DNA of 64,000 nucleotides from Pseudomonas marginalis. Lineage in GTDB: Bacteria; Pseudomonadota; Gammaproteobacteria; Pseudomonadales; Pseudomonadaceae. The notes below the pieces were generated by a model. The model made no database searches, had not been told where the DNA came from, and saw only the letters and a program-made list of their open reading frames with translations. Both the position numbers and the translations under genes were made by a program. Below are positions 7,123-15,973 of this stretch, piece by piece. The DNA lies in NCBI RefSeq assembly GCF_024169655.1, contig NZ_JALJWV010000001.1, positions 1,431,001 to 1,495,000 on the forward strand, read 5' to 3'. Within the stretch, counting starts at the first letter, position 1; each line of letters opens with the position of its first letter.

Positions 7123-10100
7123 TGGCCAGCCTCTTTAGGAGTTTGCTTGGGTTCAGTCTTTTTGCGTTCGCCCATGGCGGACACGGTTGCGAAGAACAGT
7201 GGCACCCAGAAAATCGCCAGGACCGTGGCCGTGATCATACCGCCAATAACGCCGGTACCGATCGCATGCTGGCTGCCTGAGCCGGCGCCGGAGGAGATCG
7301 CCAGCGGCAATACGCCGAGGATGAACGCCATGGACGTCATGATGATCGGTCGCAGACGCATGCGTGACGCTTCGATCGCCGACTCGACAATGCCTTTGCC
7401 TTGTTCGTGGAGCTCTTTGGCGAACTCCACGATCAGGATGGCGTTCTTCGCCGCCAGGCCCACCGTCACCAGCAAGCCCACCTGGAAGAACACGTCGTTG
7501 GACAAGCCGCGCAGGCTGGTGGCCATCAACGCACCCACCACACCCAACGGCACGACGAGTACCACCGCGATCGGAATCGACCAGCTTTCGTACAGCGCCG
7601 CGAGGCAGAGGAACACCACCAGCAGCGACAGAGCGTACAGCGCAGGCGCCTGGGAGCCGGACAGACGTTCTTCATACGACAGGCCCGTCCAGGCATAGCC
7701 GACACCCGCCGGCAATTGCTTGGCGATGCGTTCGACTTCGGCCATGGCTTCACCGGTACTGTAGCCCGGTGCCGGGGTACCGAGGATTTCCATCGCCGCC
7801 ACACCGTTATAGCGCGAGAGTTTCGGCGAACCGTAGATCCACTTGCCCGACGCGATGGCCGACAACGGCACCATCTTCCCGGAGTCGCTGCGCACGTACC
7901 ATTTGTTCAGGTCTTCCGGCGACATCCGGCTGGCGGCGTCACCCTGCACGTACACCTTCTTCACTCGACCACGGTCGATGAAGTCGTTGACGTAGCTGCC
8001 ACCCAGGGCGATGGCCAGGGTCTGGTTGATGTTCGACAGCGTGATGCCTTGGGCGCTGGCCTTTTCGTCGTCGACGGTGAGCTCGTACTGCGGCTCATCG
8101 TTCACGCCGTTGGGGCGCACACCGGCGAGGATCTTGCTCTGGGCGGCCATGCCCAGGAACTGGTTGCGCGCAGCCATCAACTTATCATGGCCGACGCCGC
8201 CCTGGTCTTGCAGGAACACGTCGAAACCGGTGGCGTTACCCAACTCCAGTACAGACGGTGGCACGATGGCAAACACCATGGCGTCCTGGAACGTCTGCAT
8301 GAAGTAACCTTGGGCGCGCTTGGCGATCTCGAACACCGAGGTGGAGGCGTCACGCTCATCCCACGGTTTGAGCATCACGAATGCCAGGCCCGAGCTTTGA
8401 CCACGACCCGCGAAGTTGAAGCCGTTTACGGTAAAGACCGATTTCACGCCCTTGCCTTCGCCGGGTTCGCCTTCCTTGTCGTTGAGCAGGAAGATGCGCA
8501 TGTCGTCGATGACTTTCTGCGTGCGTTCAGCCGTTGAGCCGACCGGCGTCTGCACCTGGGCAAAGATCACGCCCTGGTCTTCGTCGGGCAGGAAGGCGGC
8601 AGGGATACGCATGAACAGCCAGATCATGCCAGCAAAGATCAGCGCGTAAACGAGGAACGCCGGAATCTTGTGCCTGAGCATGTTCCCCACGCCGCGCTCG
8701 TAGCTCAGTACGCTACGGTCGAAGTTGCGGTTGAACCAGCCGAAGAAGCCACGCTTGGGTTGGCCGTGCTTCTCGGGGTCGATCGGCTTGAGCATGGTGG
8801 CGCACAGGGCCGGGGTGAAGATCAGCGCAACCAGTACCGACAACGCCATGGCCGAAACGATGGTGATGGAGAACTGTTTGTAGATCACACCGGTGGAGCC
8901 GCCGAAGAACGCCATCGGCAACAGTACCGCCGACAGCACCAGGGCAATACCCACCAGGGCGCCCTGGATCTGGCCCATGGACTTGACCGTCGCCTCTTTC
9001 GGCGACAGATGCTCCTCGGCCATCACCCGCTCGACGTTTTCCACCACCACGATGGCGTCGTCCACCAGCAAGCCGATGGCCAGGATCATGCCGAACATGG
9101 TCAGGGTGTTGATGGTGAAGCCGAACGCGGCCAGGATCCCGAAGGTACCCAGCAATACCACCGGTACGGTCATGGTGGTGATGATGGTGGCGCGAAAGTT
9201 CTGCAGGAACAGGAACATCACCAGGAACACCAGGACGATCGCTTCGACCAGGGTGTCAACCACACCGGAGATCGACTCGGTCACCACCGGGGTGGTGTCA
9301 TACGGCACCACCGCCTTCATGCCAGGCGGGAAGAACGGTTCCAGGGACGCCACGGTGGCACGGATGGCCTTGGCGGTGTCCAGGGCGTTGGCGCCTGCAG
9401 CGAGCTTGATCGCCATACCAGAGGCCGGTTTGCCGTTGAACTGCGCGGCGACGCTGTAGTTCTGGCCGCCCAGTTCGATACGGGCGACGTCACGCAGGCG
9501 CACTTGCGAACCGTCGGTATTTACCTTCATCAGGATTTTGCCGAACTCTTCGGCAGTCTGCAGACGGGTCTTGCCGATGATGGTCGCGTTCAACTGCGTG
9601 CCGGGCAGGGCAGGCAGGCCGCCCAATTGGCCGGTGGCCACCTGTACGTTCTGGGCCGAAATCGCGGTGCTGACGTCTACCGGGGTCAACTGGTAGTTGT
9701 TCAGCTTGGCCGGGTCGAGCCAGATACGCATGGCGTACTGCGAACCAAATACCTGGAAGTCACCTACACCCGCAGTACGGGAAATCGGGTCCTGGATGTT
9801 GGACACGATGTAGTTGGACAGGTCGTCCTTGGTCATGCTGCCGTCTTCCGACACCAGACCAATCACCATCAGGAAGTTCTTCACCGACTTGGTCACGCGG
9901 ATACCCTGCTGCTGCACTTCTTGCGGCAGCAGCGGGGTTGCCAGGTTCAGCTTGTTCTGCACTTGAACCTGGGCGATGTCCGGGTTGGTACCCTGGTTGA
10001 ACGTCACGGTGACGGTCATGCTGCCGTCGGAGTTACTGTCCGATGACACATAACGCAGGTTGTCGATACCGTTGAGCTGTTGTTCGATCACCTGCACCAC

Positions 10101-10280
10101 GGTGTCCTGCACGGTTTGTGCGGATGCGCCTGGGTAGGTCACCTGGATATCGATGGCGGTTGGCGCAATGGCCGGGTACTGGTTGATGGGCAACTTCAGG
10201 ATCGACAGTGCCCCGACCAGCATGATCACCAGGGCAATTACCCAGGCGAAAATGGGACGGTCGATAAAAAATTTCGACAT
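7119..10280 (-). CDS. emhB: RND efflux pump inner-membrane transporter (EmhB/TtgB/MexB type)
   Basis: A 1053-aa protein, full length for the HAE-1 family. It begins [25 protein letters not shown], the usual first membrane helix. Twelve transmembrane segments and two large periplasmic porter/docking loops can be followed. Helix 4 carries [16 protein letters not shown], with the paired Asp of the proton relay, and the C-terminal half has [17 protein letters not shown]. It drives proton-coupled extrusion of hydrophobic compounds from the periplasm and inner membrane into the EmhC channel. The gap after emhA is 3 nt and the overlap with emhC is 4 nt, so the three genes form one transcript controlled from the emhA promoter. 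Assignment to the EmhB/TtgB branch rests on overall similarity and on the neighbouring regulator and operator. Confidence 0.95.
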   Translation of the reverse strand: MSKFFIDRPIFAWVIALVIMLVGALSILKLPINQYPAIAPTAIDIQVTYPGASAQTVQDTVVQVIEQQLNGIDNLRYVSSDSNSDGSMTVTVTFNQGTNPDIAQVQVQNKLNLATPLLPQEVQQQGIRVTKSVKNFLMVIGLVSEDGSMTKDDLSNYIVSNIQDPISRTAGVGDFQVFGSQYAMRIWLDPAKLNNYQLTPVDVSTAISAQNVQVATGQLGGLPALPGTQLNATIIGKTRLQTAEEFGKILMKVNTDGSQVRLRDVARIELGGQNYSVAAQFNGKPASGMAIKLAAGANALDTAKAIRATVASLEPFFPPGMKAVVPYDTTPVVTESISGVVDTLVEAIVLVFLVMFLFLQNFRATIITTMTVPVVLLGTFGILAAFGFTINTLTMFGMILAIGLLVDDAIVVVENVERVMAEEHLSPKEATVKSMGQIQGALVGIALVLSAVLLPMAFFGGSTGVIYKQFSITIVSAMALSVLVALIFTPALCATMLKPIDPEKHGQPKRGFFGWFNRNFDRSVLSYERGVGNMLRHKIPAFLVYALIFAGMIWLFMRIPAAFLPDEDQGVIFAQVQTPVGSTAERTQKVIDDMRIFLLNDKEGEPGEGKGVKSVFTVNGFNFAGRGQSSGLAFVMLKPWDERDASTSVFEIAKRAQGYFMQTFQDAMVFAIVPPSVLELGNATGFDVFLQDQGGVGHDKLMAARNQFLGMAAQSKILAGVRPNGVNDEPQYELTVDDEKASAQGITLSNINQTLAIALGGSYVNDFIDRGRVKKVYVQGDAASRMSPEDLNKWYVRSDSGKMVPLSAIASGKWIYGSPKLSRYNGVAAMEILGTPAPGYSTGEAMAEVERIAKQLPAGVGYAWTGLSYEERLSGSQAPALYALSLLVVFLCLAALYESWSIPIAVVLVVPLGVVGALMATSLRGLSNDVFFQVGLLVTVGLAAKNAILIVEFAKELHEQGKGIVESAIEASRMRLRPIIMTSMAFILGVLPLAISSGAGSGSQHAIGTGVIGGMITATVLAIFWVPLFFATVSAMGERKKTEPKQTPKEAGQ

Positions 10281-10283
10281 GGA

Positions 10284-11432
10284 TTACTCCCCTTTGCCAG
10301 CAGCAGCGGCAGCAGGAGCGGCGGTACCGGCAGGCTGGGCGTTGTCGGCGTCCTTGACCTTGACCTGAGCGCCCGGCTTGACGTACTGCAAGCCTTCGGT
10401 GATCACACGGTCACCGGCGTTCAAGCCTTTTTCCACCAGCCAGTAAGCGCCGGCGGTGCGGTTGGCGACCAGCACGCGCTGCTCAACTTTGTTGTCCGCG
10501 TTGACCACCAACGCCGTCGGGATACCCTTGAGGTCTCGGGTCACGCCTTGCTGCGGTGCCAGGATCGCCTTGCTGTTCACACCGGCTTGTAACTGGGCGT
10601 GTACGAACATGCCGGGCAGCAGGGTGTGGTCAGGGTTGGGGAACACGGCGCGCAGAGTGACCGAACCGGTGGTCTGGTCAACCGACACTTCGGAGAACTC
10701 CAGCTTGCCTTCCTTGCCGTAGTCGCTGCCGTCTTCCAGGGTCAGCTTGACCTTGGCGGCGTTGGCGCCGGCTTTCTCCAGTTGGCCGCTTTCCAGGTCG
10801 CGGCGCAGTTTCAGCATTTCAGCCGAAGACTGCGTGACGTCGACGTAGATCGGGTCCAGTTGCTGGATCACGGCCATGGCATCGGCCTGGCCATTGCTGA
10901 CCAACGCGCCTTCGGTGACCGAGGAACGCCCGATACGCCCGGAGATCGGCGCGAACACCTTGGTGTAACGCACGTTGATCTGGGCGGTTTGCACGTTGGC
11001 TTCGGCGGTCATGCGGTTGGCCACGGCCGTGTCGTATTCCTGACGGCTGACGGCTTGCTCATCGACCAACTGCTTGTAGCGGTCGGAGATCGACTTGGTC
11101 TGGGACAGGCTGGCCTGCGAGCTCTTCAGGGTGGCCTCATAGACCGACGGATCGATCTGATAAAGCTGCTGGCCTTCCTTCACATCCCCGCCTTCCTTGA
11201 ACAGGCGCTTGAGGATGATGCCATTGACCTGCGGACGGACTTCCGCGATGCGGTAGGCGGTGGTGCGGCCTGGCAGCTCGGACGTCAGGGTAAAGGCTTG
11301 CGGTTGAAGGGTGACCACGCCGACCAGAGGAGTTTGCGCGGGCGGAGCCGCCTCTTCCTTTTTGCATCCGCTGAGCAGCGATGCCAGGGCGACGGCAGTG
11401 ACCAGAGCGGTAACAGCTGGCTTAAGTTGCAT
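10284..11432 (-). CDS. emhA: RND efflux periplasmic adaptor lipoprotein (EmhA/TtgA/MexA type)
   Basis: A 382-aa membrane-fusion protein, started at ATG 11432: this gives a lipoprotein leader with lipobox LLSGCKK, and GAGGATC upstream is a good SD. The HlyD plan follows in order: beta-barrel/lipoyl half-motif (GRTTAYRIAEVRPQVNGII), helical hairpin (about residues 95-165), second lipoyl half (YTKVFAPISGRIGRSSV) and membrane-proximal domain. The last ~20 residues are Ala-rich. It bridges EmhB and EmhC and is the first gene of the operon. The promoter, about 90-120 bp upstream, overlaps an operator nearly identical to that of TtgR, so EmhR repression relieved by hydrophobic ligands is expected. 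Confidence 0.93.
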   Translation of the reverse strand: MQLKPAVTALVTAVALASLLSGCKKEEAAPPAQTPLVGVVTLQPQAFTLTSELPGRTTAYRIAEVRPQVNGIILKRLFKEGGDVKEGQQLYQIDPSVYEATLKSSQASLSQTKSISDRYKQLVDEQAVSRQEYDTAVANRMTAEANVQTAQINVRYTKVFAPISGRIGRSSVTEGALVSNGQADAMAVIQQLDPIYVDVTQSSAEMLKLRRDLESGQLEKAGANAAKVKLTLEDGSDYGKEGKLEFSEVSVDQTTGSVTLRAVFPNPDHTLLPGMFVHAQLQAGVNSKAILAPQQGVTRDLKGIPTALVVNADNKVEQRVLVANRTAGAYWLVEKGLNAGDRVITEGLQYVKPGAQVKVKDADNAQPAGTAAPAAAAAGKGE

Positions 11433-11520
11433 GAAGATCCTCGGGTCAGGCGCGCAGACTGCGCACAAGAAGTGTGGAAGGGTAAAAAACAAGCTGTGAG
11501 TAGATAAGTAGCTTGCTACG

Positions 11521-11553
11521 CAATATACTTACGTTCATGGTTGTTTGTAAACT
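11521..11553 (-). promoter_or_regulatory. emhA promoter with overlapping EmhR/TtgR-type operator
   Basis: On the minus strand TTTACA (11551-11546), an 18-nt spacer and TATATT (11527-11522) form a sigma70 promoter facing emhA. The same DNA contains the partly palindromic TTTACA-AACAACCATGAACG-TGTAAG-like sequence (here GTAAGTATA) that I recall as the TtgR operator of P. putida. Binding here would block RNA polymerase at emhA and also affect emhR on the other strand. Confidence 0.8.
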
Positions 11554-11718
11554 CTTGACAGGCTTCGCGGATTGTTGGCAAAGCAACGCGCCAAGTCGCG
11601 ATTTTAGTACGTTCGGCGCCCATGACGGTGTCGTCCCACAATTATTCAGATGATCGTTACCGCCTATTAAAGCAGCGTTACCGATAGTCCCACGTGTTCT
11701 GATTGAGGTTTTATTGCC

Positions 11719-12351
11719 ATGGTTCGTCGCACCAAAGAGGAAGCTCAGGAAACGCGCAGCCAAATTCTCGACGCCGCTGAGCAGGCCTTTTATGAGCGCG
11801 GTGTCGCGCGGACCACGCTGGCGGACATCGCCGGGCGGGCGGGCGTAACGCGTGGCGCCATCTACTGGCACTTCAGCAATAAGTCCGATCTGTTGCAGGC
11901 ATTGCTCGACACGCTGCACGAACCCCTGAACGAGCTGGCCAGGGCCGGTGAAAGCGAGGATGAAGTCGACCCGCTGGGGTGCATGCGCAAGCTGTTGATT
12001 CATCTTTTTCATCAAGTGGTCCTGGACCCGAAAACCCGGCGCATCAACGAGATCCTGTTTCATAAGTGCGAGTTCACCGATGAAATGTGTGACATGCGTC
12101 GCCAGCGCCAGACCCACAGCCTGGAGTGCAACCTGCGTATCAGCCTGACCTTGCGTAACGCGGTTCATCGCGGGCAACTTCCGGAAAACCTCGACACCAC
12201 GCGCGCAGCGGCGTGCATTCATGCCTACATCAATGGCTTGCTGAGCCAGTGGCTGCTGGTACCGGACAGTTTTGAGCTGCACCAGGATGCCGAGCGTTGG
12301 GTCGATGCAGGGCTGGACATGCTGCGCTTGAGCCCTAGCCTGCGCAATTAA
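11719..12351 (+). CDS. emhR: TetR-family repressor of the efflux operon (EmhR/TtgR type)
   Basis: A 210-aa protein. The N-terminal TetR DNA-binding domain (residues ~10-57) has the recognition stretch [27 protein letters not shown]. The C-terminal all-helical ligand domain is of the AcrR/TtgR class; in TtgR it binds flavonoids, antibiotics and solvents in a large pocket. It is divergent from emhA, with a 286-bp intergenic region holding the shared operator, the standard arrangement for this regulator. It probably represses emhABC and itself, releasing DNA when a pump substrate binds. The ORF starts [13 protein letters not shown], matching family N-termini, so the start is secure. The ORF ends before a 230-bp gap with a terminator. 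Confidence 0.92.
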   Translation: MVRRTKEEAQETRSQILDAAEQAFYERGVARTTLADIAGRAGVTRGAIYWHFSNKSDLLQALLDTLHEPLNELARAGESEDEVDPLGCMRKLLIHLFHQVVLDPKTRRINEILFHKCEFTDEMCDMRRQRQTHSLECNLRISLTLRNAVHRGQLPENLDTTRAAACIHAYINGLLSQWLLVPDSFELHQDAERWVDAGLDMLRLSPSLRN

Positions 12352-12459
12352 GTCAAAATGTGTAATTGCTTCAAATTATGTCAACAGTAAAGCCTAAGGA
12401 AGCACAACCGTCCTTCTGACTTATTGGTGGGAAGACTTTATATACGGGCTGGCGGGCGG

Positions 12460-12568
12460 TTGACAGGTAGCCGCCTAAGTATTTTGTAGCGATTTTGTTG
12501 CAAGGCTGTGAAGGAATGTTTCCCGGCCCTATTGAAAAAGCCCCGACGCTTGCGCATCGGGGCTTTTT
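12460..12568 (+). ncRNA. Possible short transcript: promoter-like element to terminator
   Basis: TTGACA (12460-12465), 17 nt, TTTGTA (12483-12488) resembles a sigma70 promoter facing right, and about 45 nt later a strong terminator begins. No coding frame lies between. This would give an RNA of ~75 nt. The -10 is poor and nothing identifies a known sRNA; it may only be emhR read-through termination. Confidence 0.25.
12535..12568. terminator. Bidirectional rho-independent terminator
   Basis: AAAAAGCCCCGA (12535-12546) and TCGGGGCTTTTT (12557-12568) form a perfect 12-bp stem with A- and T-tracts on either side, so it can stop rightward transcription after emhR and leftward transcription after the OYE gene (stop at 12586). 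Confidence 0.9.
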
Positions 12569-12585
12569 CGTTTCAGCACATTACA

Positions 12586-13641
12586 TCACAGCGCCAGCGT
12601 CGGGTAGTCGATGTAACCGACCGGGCCTTTGGCGTAGAAGGTTTCCGGGTGCGCCTGGTTCAGCGGCGCATCGGCTTTCAAGCGTGCCGGCAGGTCCGGG
12701 TTGGCAATGAACGGTACGCCAAAGGCCACCGCATCCGCCTTGCCCGAGGCCAGCCAGGCGTTGGCGCTGTCCTTGGTAAAGCGTTCGTTGGCGATGTACA
12801 CGCCGCCGAAGGCTGCTTTCAGTTGCGGGCCGAGGCTGTCAGCGCCTTCCTTTTCACGCGAGCAGATAAAGGCGATGCCACGTTTGCCCAGTTCGCGGGC
12901 GACGTAGGTGAAGGTTTCGGCCAGGTTGTCGTCACCCATATCATGGGAGTCGGCGCGTGGTGCCAGGTGGACCCCGACGCGGCCGGCGCCCCAGACGTCG
13001 ATGGCGGCGTCGGTCACTTCCAGCAGCAGGCGCGCGCGGTTTTCCAGGGAGCCGCCGTAGTTGTCGGTGCGATGGTTGGTGCTGCTTTGCAGGAACTGGT
13101 CGAGCAGGTAGCCATTGGCCCCGTGGATTTCCACGCCGTCGAAACCGGCGGCCTTGGCGTTCTCGGCACCGGTGCGGTAGGCGTCGACGATGTCGGCGAT
13201 TTCAGCGGTTTCCAGGGCGCGCGGGGTCGGGTAGTCGGCCAGCGGGCGCACCAGGCTGACGTGGCCTTTAGGTTGGATCGCACTTGGCGCCACCGGGGTT
13301 TCGCCGTTCAGGTACGACGGATGGGAGATCCGGCCGACGTGCCACAGTTGCAGGAAAATCTTGCCGCCCGCCCCGTGAACGGCCTTGGTTACATTGGCCC
13401 AGCCGCGTACCTGATCGTTGGACCAGATGCCCGGGGTGTCCGGGTAGCCCACGCCCATCGGCGTCACGGACGTGGCTTCGCTGAGGATCAGCCCGGCGGA
13501 GGCGCGTTGTACGTAGTACTCGGCCATCAGCGCATTGGGCACGCGACCGGCGTCGGCACGGCAGCGGGTCAGCGGCGCCATGATGATGCGGTTCGACAGT
13601 TGCAGGTCGCCCAGTGTGATCGGATCGAAAATAGTCGTCAT
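12586..13641 (-). CDS. Old Yellow Enzyme family alkene reductase (NemA/XenB-like)
   Basis: A 351-aa FMN-dependent oxidoreductase starting at ATG 13641 (MTTIFDPITLGDLQL), with GAAGGG as SD. TIM-barrel motifs are in order: NRIIMAPLTRCR near residue 20 (FMN-contacting Thr), EIHGANGYLLDQFLQ with the substrate-binding His and Asn of the OYE family (HGAN), NHRTDNYGGSLENR, and a C-terminal FGVPFIANPDLPARL phosphate-binding part. Relatives reduce activated C=C bonds of enones, maleimides and quinones and the nitro groups of nitrate esters or nitroaromatics, using NAD(P)H. It is the last gene of an ArsR-MFS-OYE set (28 bp after the MFS stop), which suggests a response to toxic electrophiles. The physiological substrate is unknown. 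Confidence 0.9.
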   Translation of the reverse strand: MTTIFDPITLGDLQLSNRIIMAPLTRCRADAGRVPNALMAEYYVQRASAGLILSEATSVTPMGVGYPDTPGIWSNDQVRGWANVTKAVHGAGGKIFLQLWHVGRISHPSYLNGETPVAPSAIQPKGHVSLVRPLADYPTPRALETAEIADIVDAYRTGAENAKAAGFDGVEIHGANGYLLDQFLQSSTNHRTDNYGGSLENRARLLLEVTDAAIDVWGAGRVGVHLAPRADSHDMGDDNLAETFTYVARELGKRGIAFICSREKEGADSLGPQLKAAFGGVYIANERFTKDSANAWLASGKADAVAFGVPFIANPDLPARLKADAPLNQAHPETFYAKGPVGYIDYPTLAL

Positions 13642-13669
13642 GGGATAACACCCTTCTCTTTTAAGTTGA

Positions 13670-14836
13670 TCAGTGGGTCGCAGGGGCCAGGTCGGCATCG
13701 CCGCTCTGACGGAAAGTAATCAAGGTCACCAGCAGCGCGAGGATCGCCAGGGCTGCGGCAGCCAGGGGCACGCTGGTCAGGCCGAAACCGTGGGCGATCA
13801 CGCTGCCGCCGACCCAGGCACCGAGGGCGTTGCCGATGTTGAAGGCGCCGATGTTCAAGGTGGACACCAGGTTCGGCGCGGCCTTGCCGAAGGTCACCAC
13901 GTTGATCTGCAGCGCGGGCACGGCGGCGAACGAGGCGGTGGCCCAGAGGAACAGGGTGATCTCGGTCGGGATCAGCGCGATGCTGGTCCAGGTCAGCGCG
14001 GTGGAGACCACCGCCATGCTGATGAATACGCCGATCAGGGTGGCGGCCAGGCGTTTGTCCGCCAGCTTGCCGCCGATGATGTTGCCCACGGTGAGGCCCA
14101 GGCCGATCAGCAGCAGGGTCCACGTCACGCCTTTGGGCGACACGCCGGTGACGTCGCCAAGCAGCGGCGCGACATACGTGAAGAGGGTGAACATGGACGC
14201 GGCGAACAGCGCGGTCATGCTCAGCGACAACCAGATGCCGGCGCCCTTGAGCGCGGCCAGTTCGGCGCGCATGTCGAGTTTTTCTTCATCGCGCTTGGCC
14301 GGCAGGAAGCGGATCAGGCCGATCAACGCGATCACGCCGATCACGGTCACCGCCCAGAAGGTCGAACGCCAGCCGGCTTCCTGGCCCAGCGCGGTACCCA
14401 AGGGCACACCCAGTACGTTGGCCAGGGTCAGGCCGGTGAACATCAAGGCCACGGCGGACGCACGCTTGTTGGCCGGCACCAGGTTGGCGGCGACCACCGA
14501 ACCGATCCCGAAGAACGCCCCGTGGCACAACGCAGTGATCACGCGGGCAAACATCAGCACGTTGTAGTCGCTGGCCAGGGCGCAGAGCAGGTTGCCGATA
14601 ATGAAGATGCCCATCAACGCTACCAGCGCGGCCTTGCGTGGCAGCCTGGCGGTGGCCAGTGCCATGAACGGCGCGCCGATGGCCACGCCGAGGGCGTAGC
14701 CGGTCACCAGCCAGCCGGCGCCGGGAATCGACACGCCCAGGTCCGCCGCCACATCGGGCAGCAGGCCCATGATGACGAACTCGGTGGTACCGATGGCGAA
14801 GGCGCTCAGGGCCAGGATGAGGAGCGAGAGGGGCAT
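13670..14836 (-). CDS. MFS transporter, drug:H+ antiporter-1 type (AraJ/YdhP-like)
   Basis: A 388-aa membrane protein with 12 predicted helices. It begins MPLSLLILALSAFAIGTTEFVIMGLLPDVA, the first-helix signature (GTTEFVIMG) of the AraJ/YdhP/CmlA-like exporters. The loop 2-3 motif is modified (MALATARLPRKAAL). The middle cytosolic loop is around residues 190-205 (RFLPAKRDEEKLD). Such proteins export small amphipathic compounds or sugars; the ligand here is unknown. It starts 13 bp after the arsR stop and is followed at 28 bp by the OYE gene, so the three are probably one transcript under ArsR control. It could export the same electrophile or its reduced product. Confidence 0.85.
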   Translation of the reverse strand: MPLSLLILALSAFAIGTTEFVIMGLLPDVAADLGVSIPGAGWLVTGYALGVAIGAPFMALATARLPRKAALVALMGIFIIGNLLCALASDYNVLMFARVITALCHGAFFGIGSVVAANLVPANKRASAVALMFTGLTLANVLGVPLGTALGQEAGWRSTFWAVTVIGVIALIGLIRFLPAKRDEEKLDMRAELAALKGAGIWLSLSMTALFAASMFTLFTYVAPLLGDVTGVSPKGVTWTLLLIGLGLTVGNIIGGKLADKRLAATLIGVFISMAVVSTALTWTSIALIPTEITLFLWATASFAAVPALQINVVTFGKAAPNLVSTLNIGAFNIGNALGAWVGGSVIAHGFGLTSVPLAAAALAILALLVTLITFRQSGDADLAPATH

Positions 14837-14849
14837 GTGCGTGTCCTTG

Positions 14850-15176
14850 TTACAGTGGTGCGCGGATTTCAGAACTGAGCTCAGTAATGAGCGCAGTGAG
14901 GAAGGCTTGGATCGTTTCTTCGTTGCGTTTGAAAAAGTGCCACTGCCCGGCCTTCTGGCTGCTGATCAATCCCGCCCGTTGCAAGGTGGCCAGGTGGGCC
15001 GACACGGTCGACTGGGACAAGCCGCAGCGCTGGTCGATCTGCCCGGCGCAGATGCCGTATTCGTGGTTGTGCAGTTGCTCGGGGAATTGCACTTTCGGGT
15101 CTTTCAGCCAAGTGAGGATGTCTCGCCGTACTGGGTGCGCCAGGGCTTTTATTATTTCGTCGAGGTCGATGGACAT
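14850..15176 (-). CDS. ArsR-family transcriptional regulator
   Basis: A 108-aa winged-helix protein starting at ATG 15176 (MSIDLDEIIKALAHPVRRDIL); the longer in-frame start upstream would run through the operator region. The recognition helix is GLSQSTVSAHLATLQRAGLI (residues ~52-71), then a wing with QKAGQWHFFKRN. There is no ArsR/SmtB metal box (ELCVCDL-type). Two cysteines sit just before the recognition helix, Cys43 and Cys51 (GICAGQIDQRCG), and could be redox or electrophile sensors; this is inference. It leads the operon with the MFS and OYE genes and is divergent from acpH. Repeated ATCGGTATAT elements upstream are the probable operators. Confidence 0.87.
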   Translation of the reverse strand: MSIDLDEIIKALAHPVRRDILTWLKDPKVQFPEQLHNHEYGICAGQIDQRCGLSQSTVSAHLATLQRAGLISSQKAGQWHFFKRNEETIQAFLTALITELSSEIRAPL

Positions 15177-15224
15177 GGCAGTTGCTCGGTGTCGTAAAGC
15201 GTTATATCGCGATGAGGCGAACTT

Positions 15225-15303
15225 TAAATCGGTATATCCCGATATTCCAATATGATTTTGATCTGAGATCAGGCTAAATCGGTATATCGGGTTATAACGA
15301 TAT
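15225..15303. promoter_or_regulatory. Repeated operator-like elements between arsR and acpH
   Basis: The 14-mer TAAATCGGTATATC occurs at 15225-15238 and 15275-15288, exactly 50 bp apart. The first copy extends into the inverted repeat ATCGG-N6-CCGAT (15228-15243), and the second continues into GGGTTATAACGATAT. A related ATATCGCGAT lies at 15204-15213. This is the expected target of the adjacent ArsR protein. Confidence 0.6.
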
Positions 15304-15330
15304 GTTGGCGGCAGTGATAGACTGCACACC

Positions 15331-15915
15331 ATGAATTATCTCGCACATCTGCACCTGGGCGGCCAACTTCCTGCACAACTGCTGGGCAGCCTGTATGGCG
15401 ACTTCGTCAAAGGCCGCCTGCAGGGCCAGTTCAGTCCGTCCATCGAAGCGGCCATCCAGTTGCACCGCTCAATCGACCGCTTCACCGACAGCCATCCGCT
15501 GGTCGGTGAAGCGCTGTCGCGCTTCAGCCTGACCCGCCGACGCTATGCCGGGATCGTCCTCGATGTGTTTTTCGATCACTGCCTGGCGCGGGATTGGCAG
15601 CGCTATGCCGACCAGCCTCTGGAGCATTTCACTTCACAGGTGTACCGCGTGCTCGCGGCTGAACCGCAACTGCCGGGGCGGCTGGCGCAGATTGCGCCGT
15701 ACATGGCGGCAGATGATTGGCTGGGCTCATACCGCGAGTTTGGGGTGATGGAGCAGGTGTTGCGGGGGATCTCGCGGCGGTTGACGCAGCCTGAGGCGCT
15801 GGGCCATGCGATGCAGGAATTGCGCACGTTATACGAGCCGCTGAGTGAAGACTTCCGGCTGTTTTATCCTGAGTTGCAACAATTTGCACACGCTCAACTG
15901 ACCACTGAGATCTAA
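15331..15915 (+). CDS. acpH: Acyl carrier protein phosphodiesterase
   Basis: A 194-aa protein starting MNYLAHLHLGG, the very conserved N-terminus of AcpH. It hydrolyses the 4'-phosphopantetheine arm from holo-ACP, giving apo-ACP. It is a metal-dependent HD-like fold: conserved acidic and His residues are seen in LYGDFVKGR (residues ~22-30), QLHRSIDRFTDSHP (~44-57) and LDVFFDHCLARDW (~75-87), corresponding to the Mn/Fe-binding residues of the family. Length equals that of E. coli AcpH (193 aa). It is divergent from arsR, with its own start about 30 bp from the last operator repeat, and followed by a REP hairpin that also ends the convergent olsA. Its role in ACP turnover is known only from E. 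coli. Confidence 0.92.
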   Translation: MNYLAHLHLGGQLPAQLLGSLYGDFVKGRLQGQFSPSIEAAIQLHRSIDRFTDSHPLVGEALSRFSLTRRRYAGIVLDVFFDHCLARDWQRYADQPLEHFTSQVYRVLAAEPQLPGRLAQIAPYMAADDWLGSYREFGVMEQVLRGISRRLTQPEALGHAMQELRTLYEPLSEDFRLFYPELQQFAHAQLTTEI

Positions 15916-15925
15916 CTGAGATCTA

Positions 15926-15957
15926 AATGTGGGAGGGGGCTTGCCCCCTCCCACATT
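15926..15957. repeat. REP hairpin (GTGGGAGGGGGC type)
   Basis: AATGTGGGAGGGGGC (15926-15940), TT, then its exact complement (15943-15957): a 15-bp perfect stem with a 2-nt loop. It sits between the convergent acpH and olsA and may stop transcription from both sides. It is one of several copies of this Pseudomonas repeat in the window. Confidence 0.9.
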
Positions 15958-15973
15958 GTTGACCGTGCCCGCT

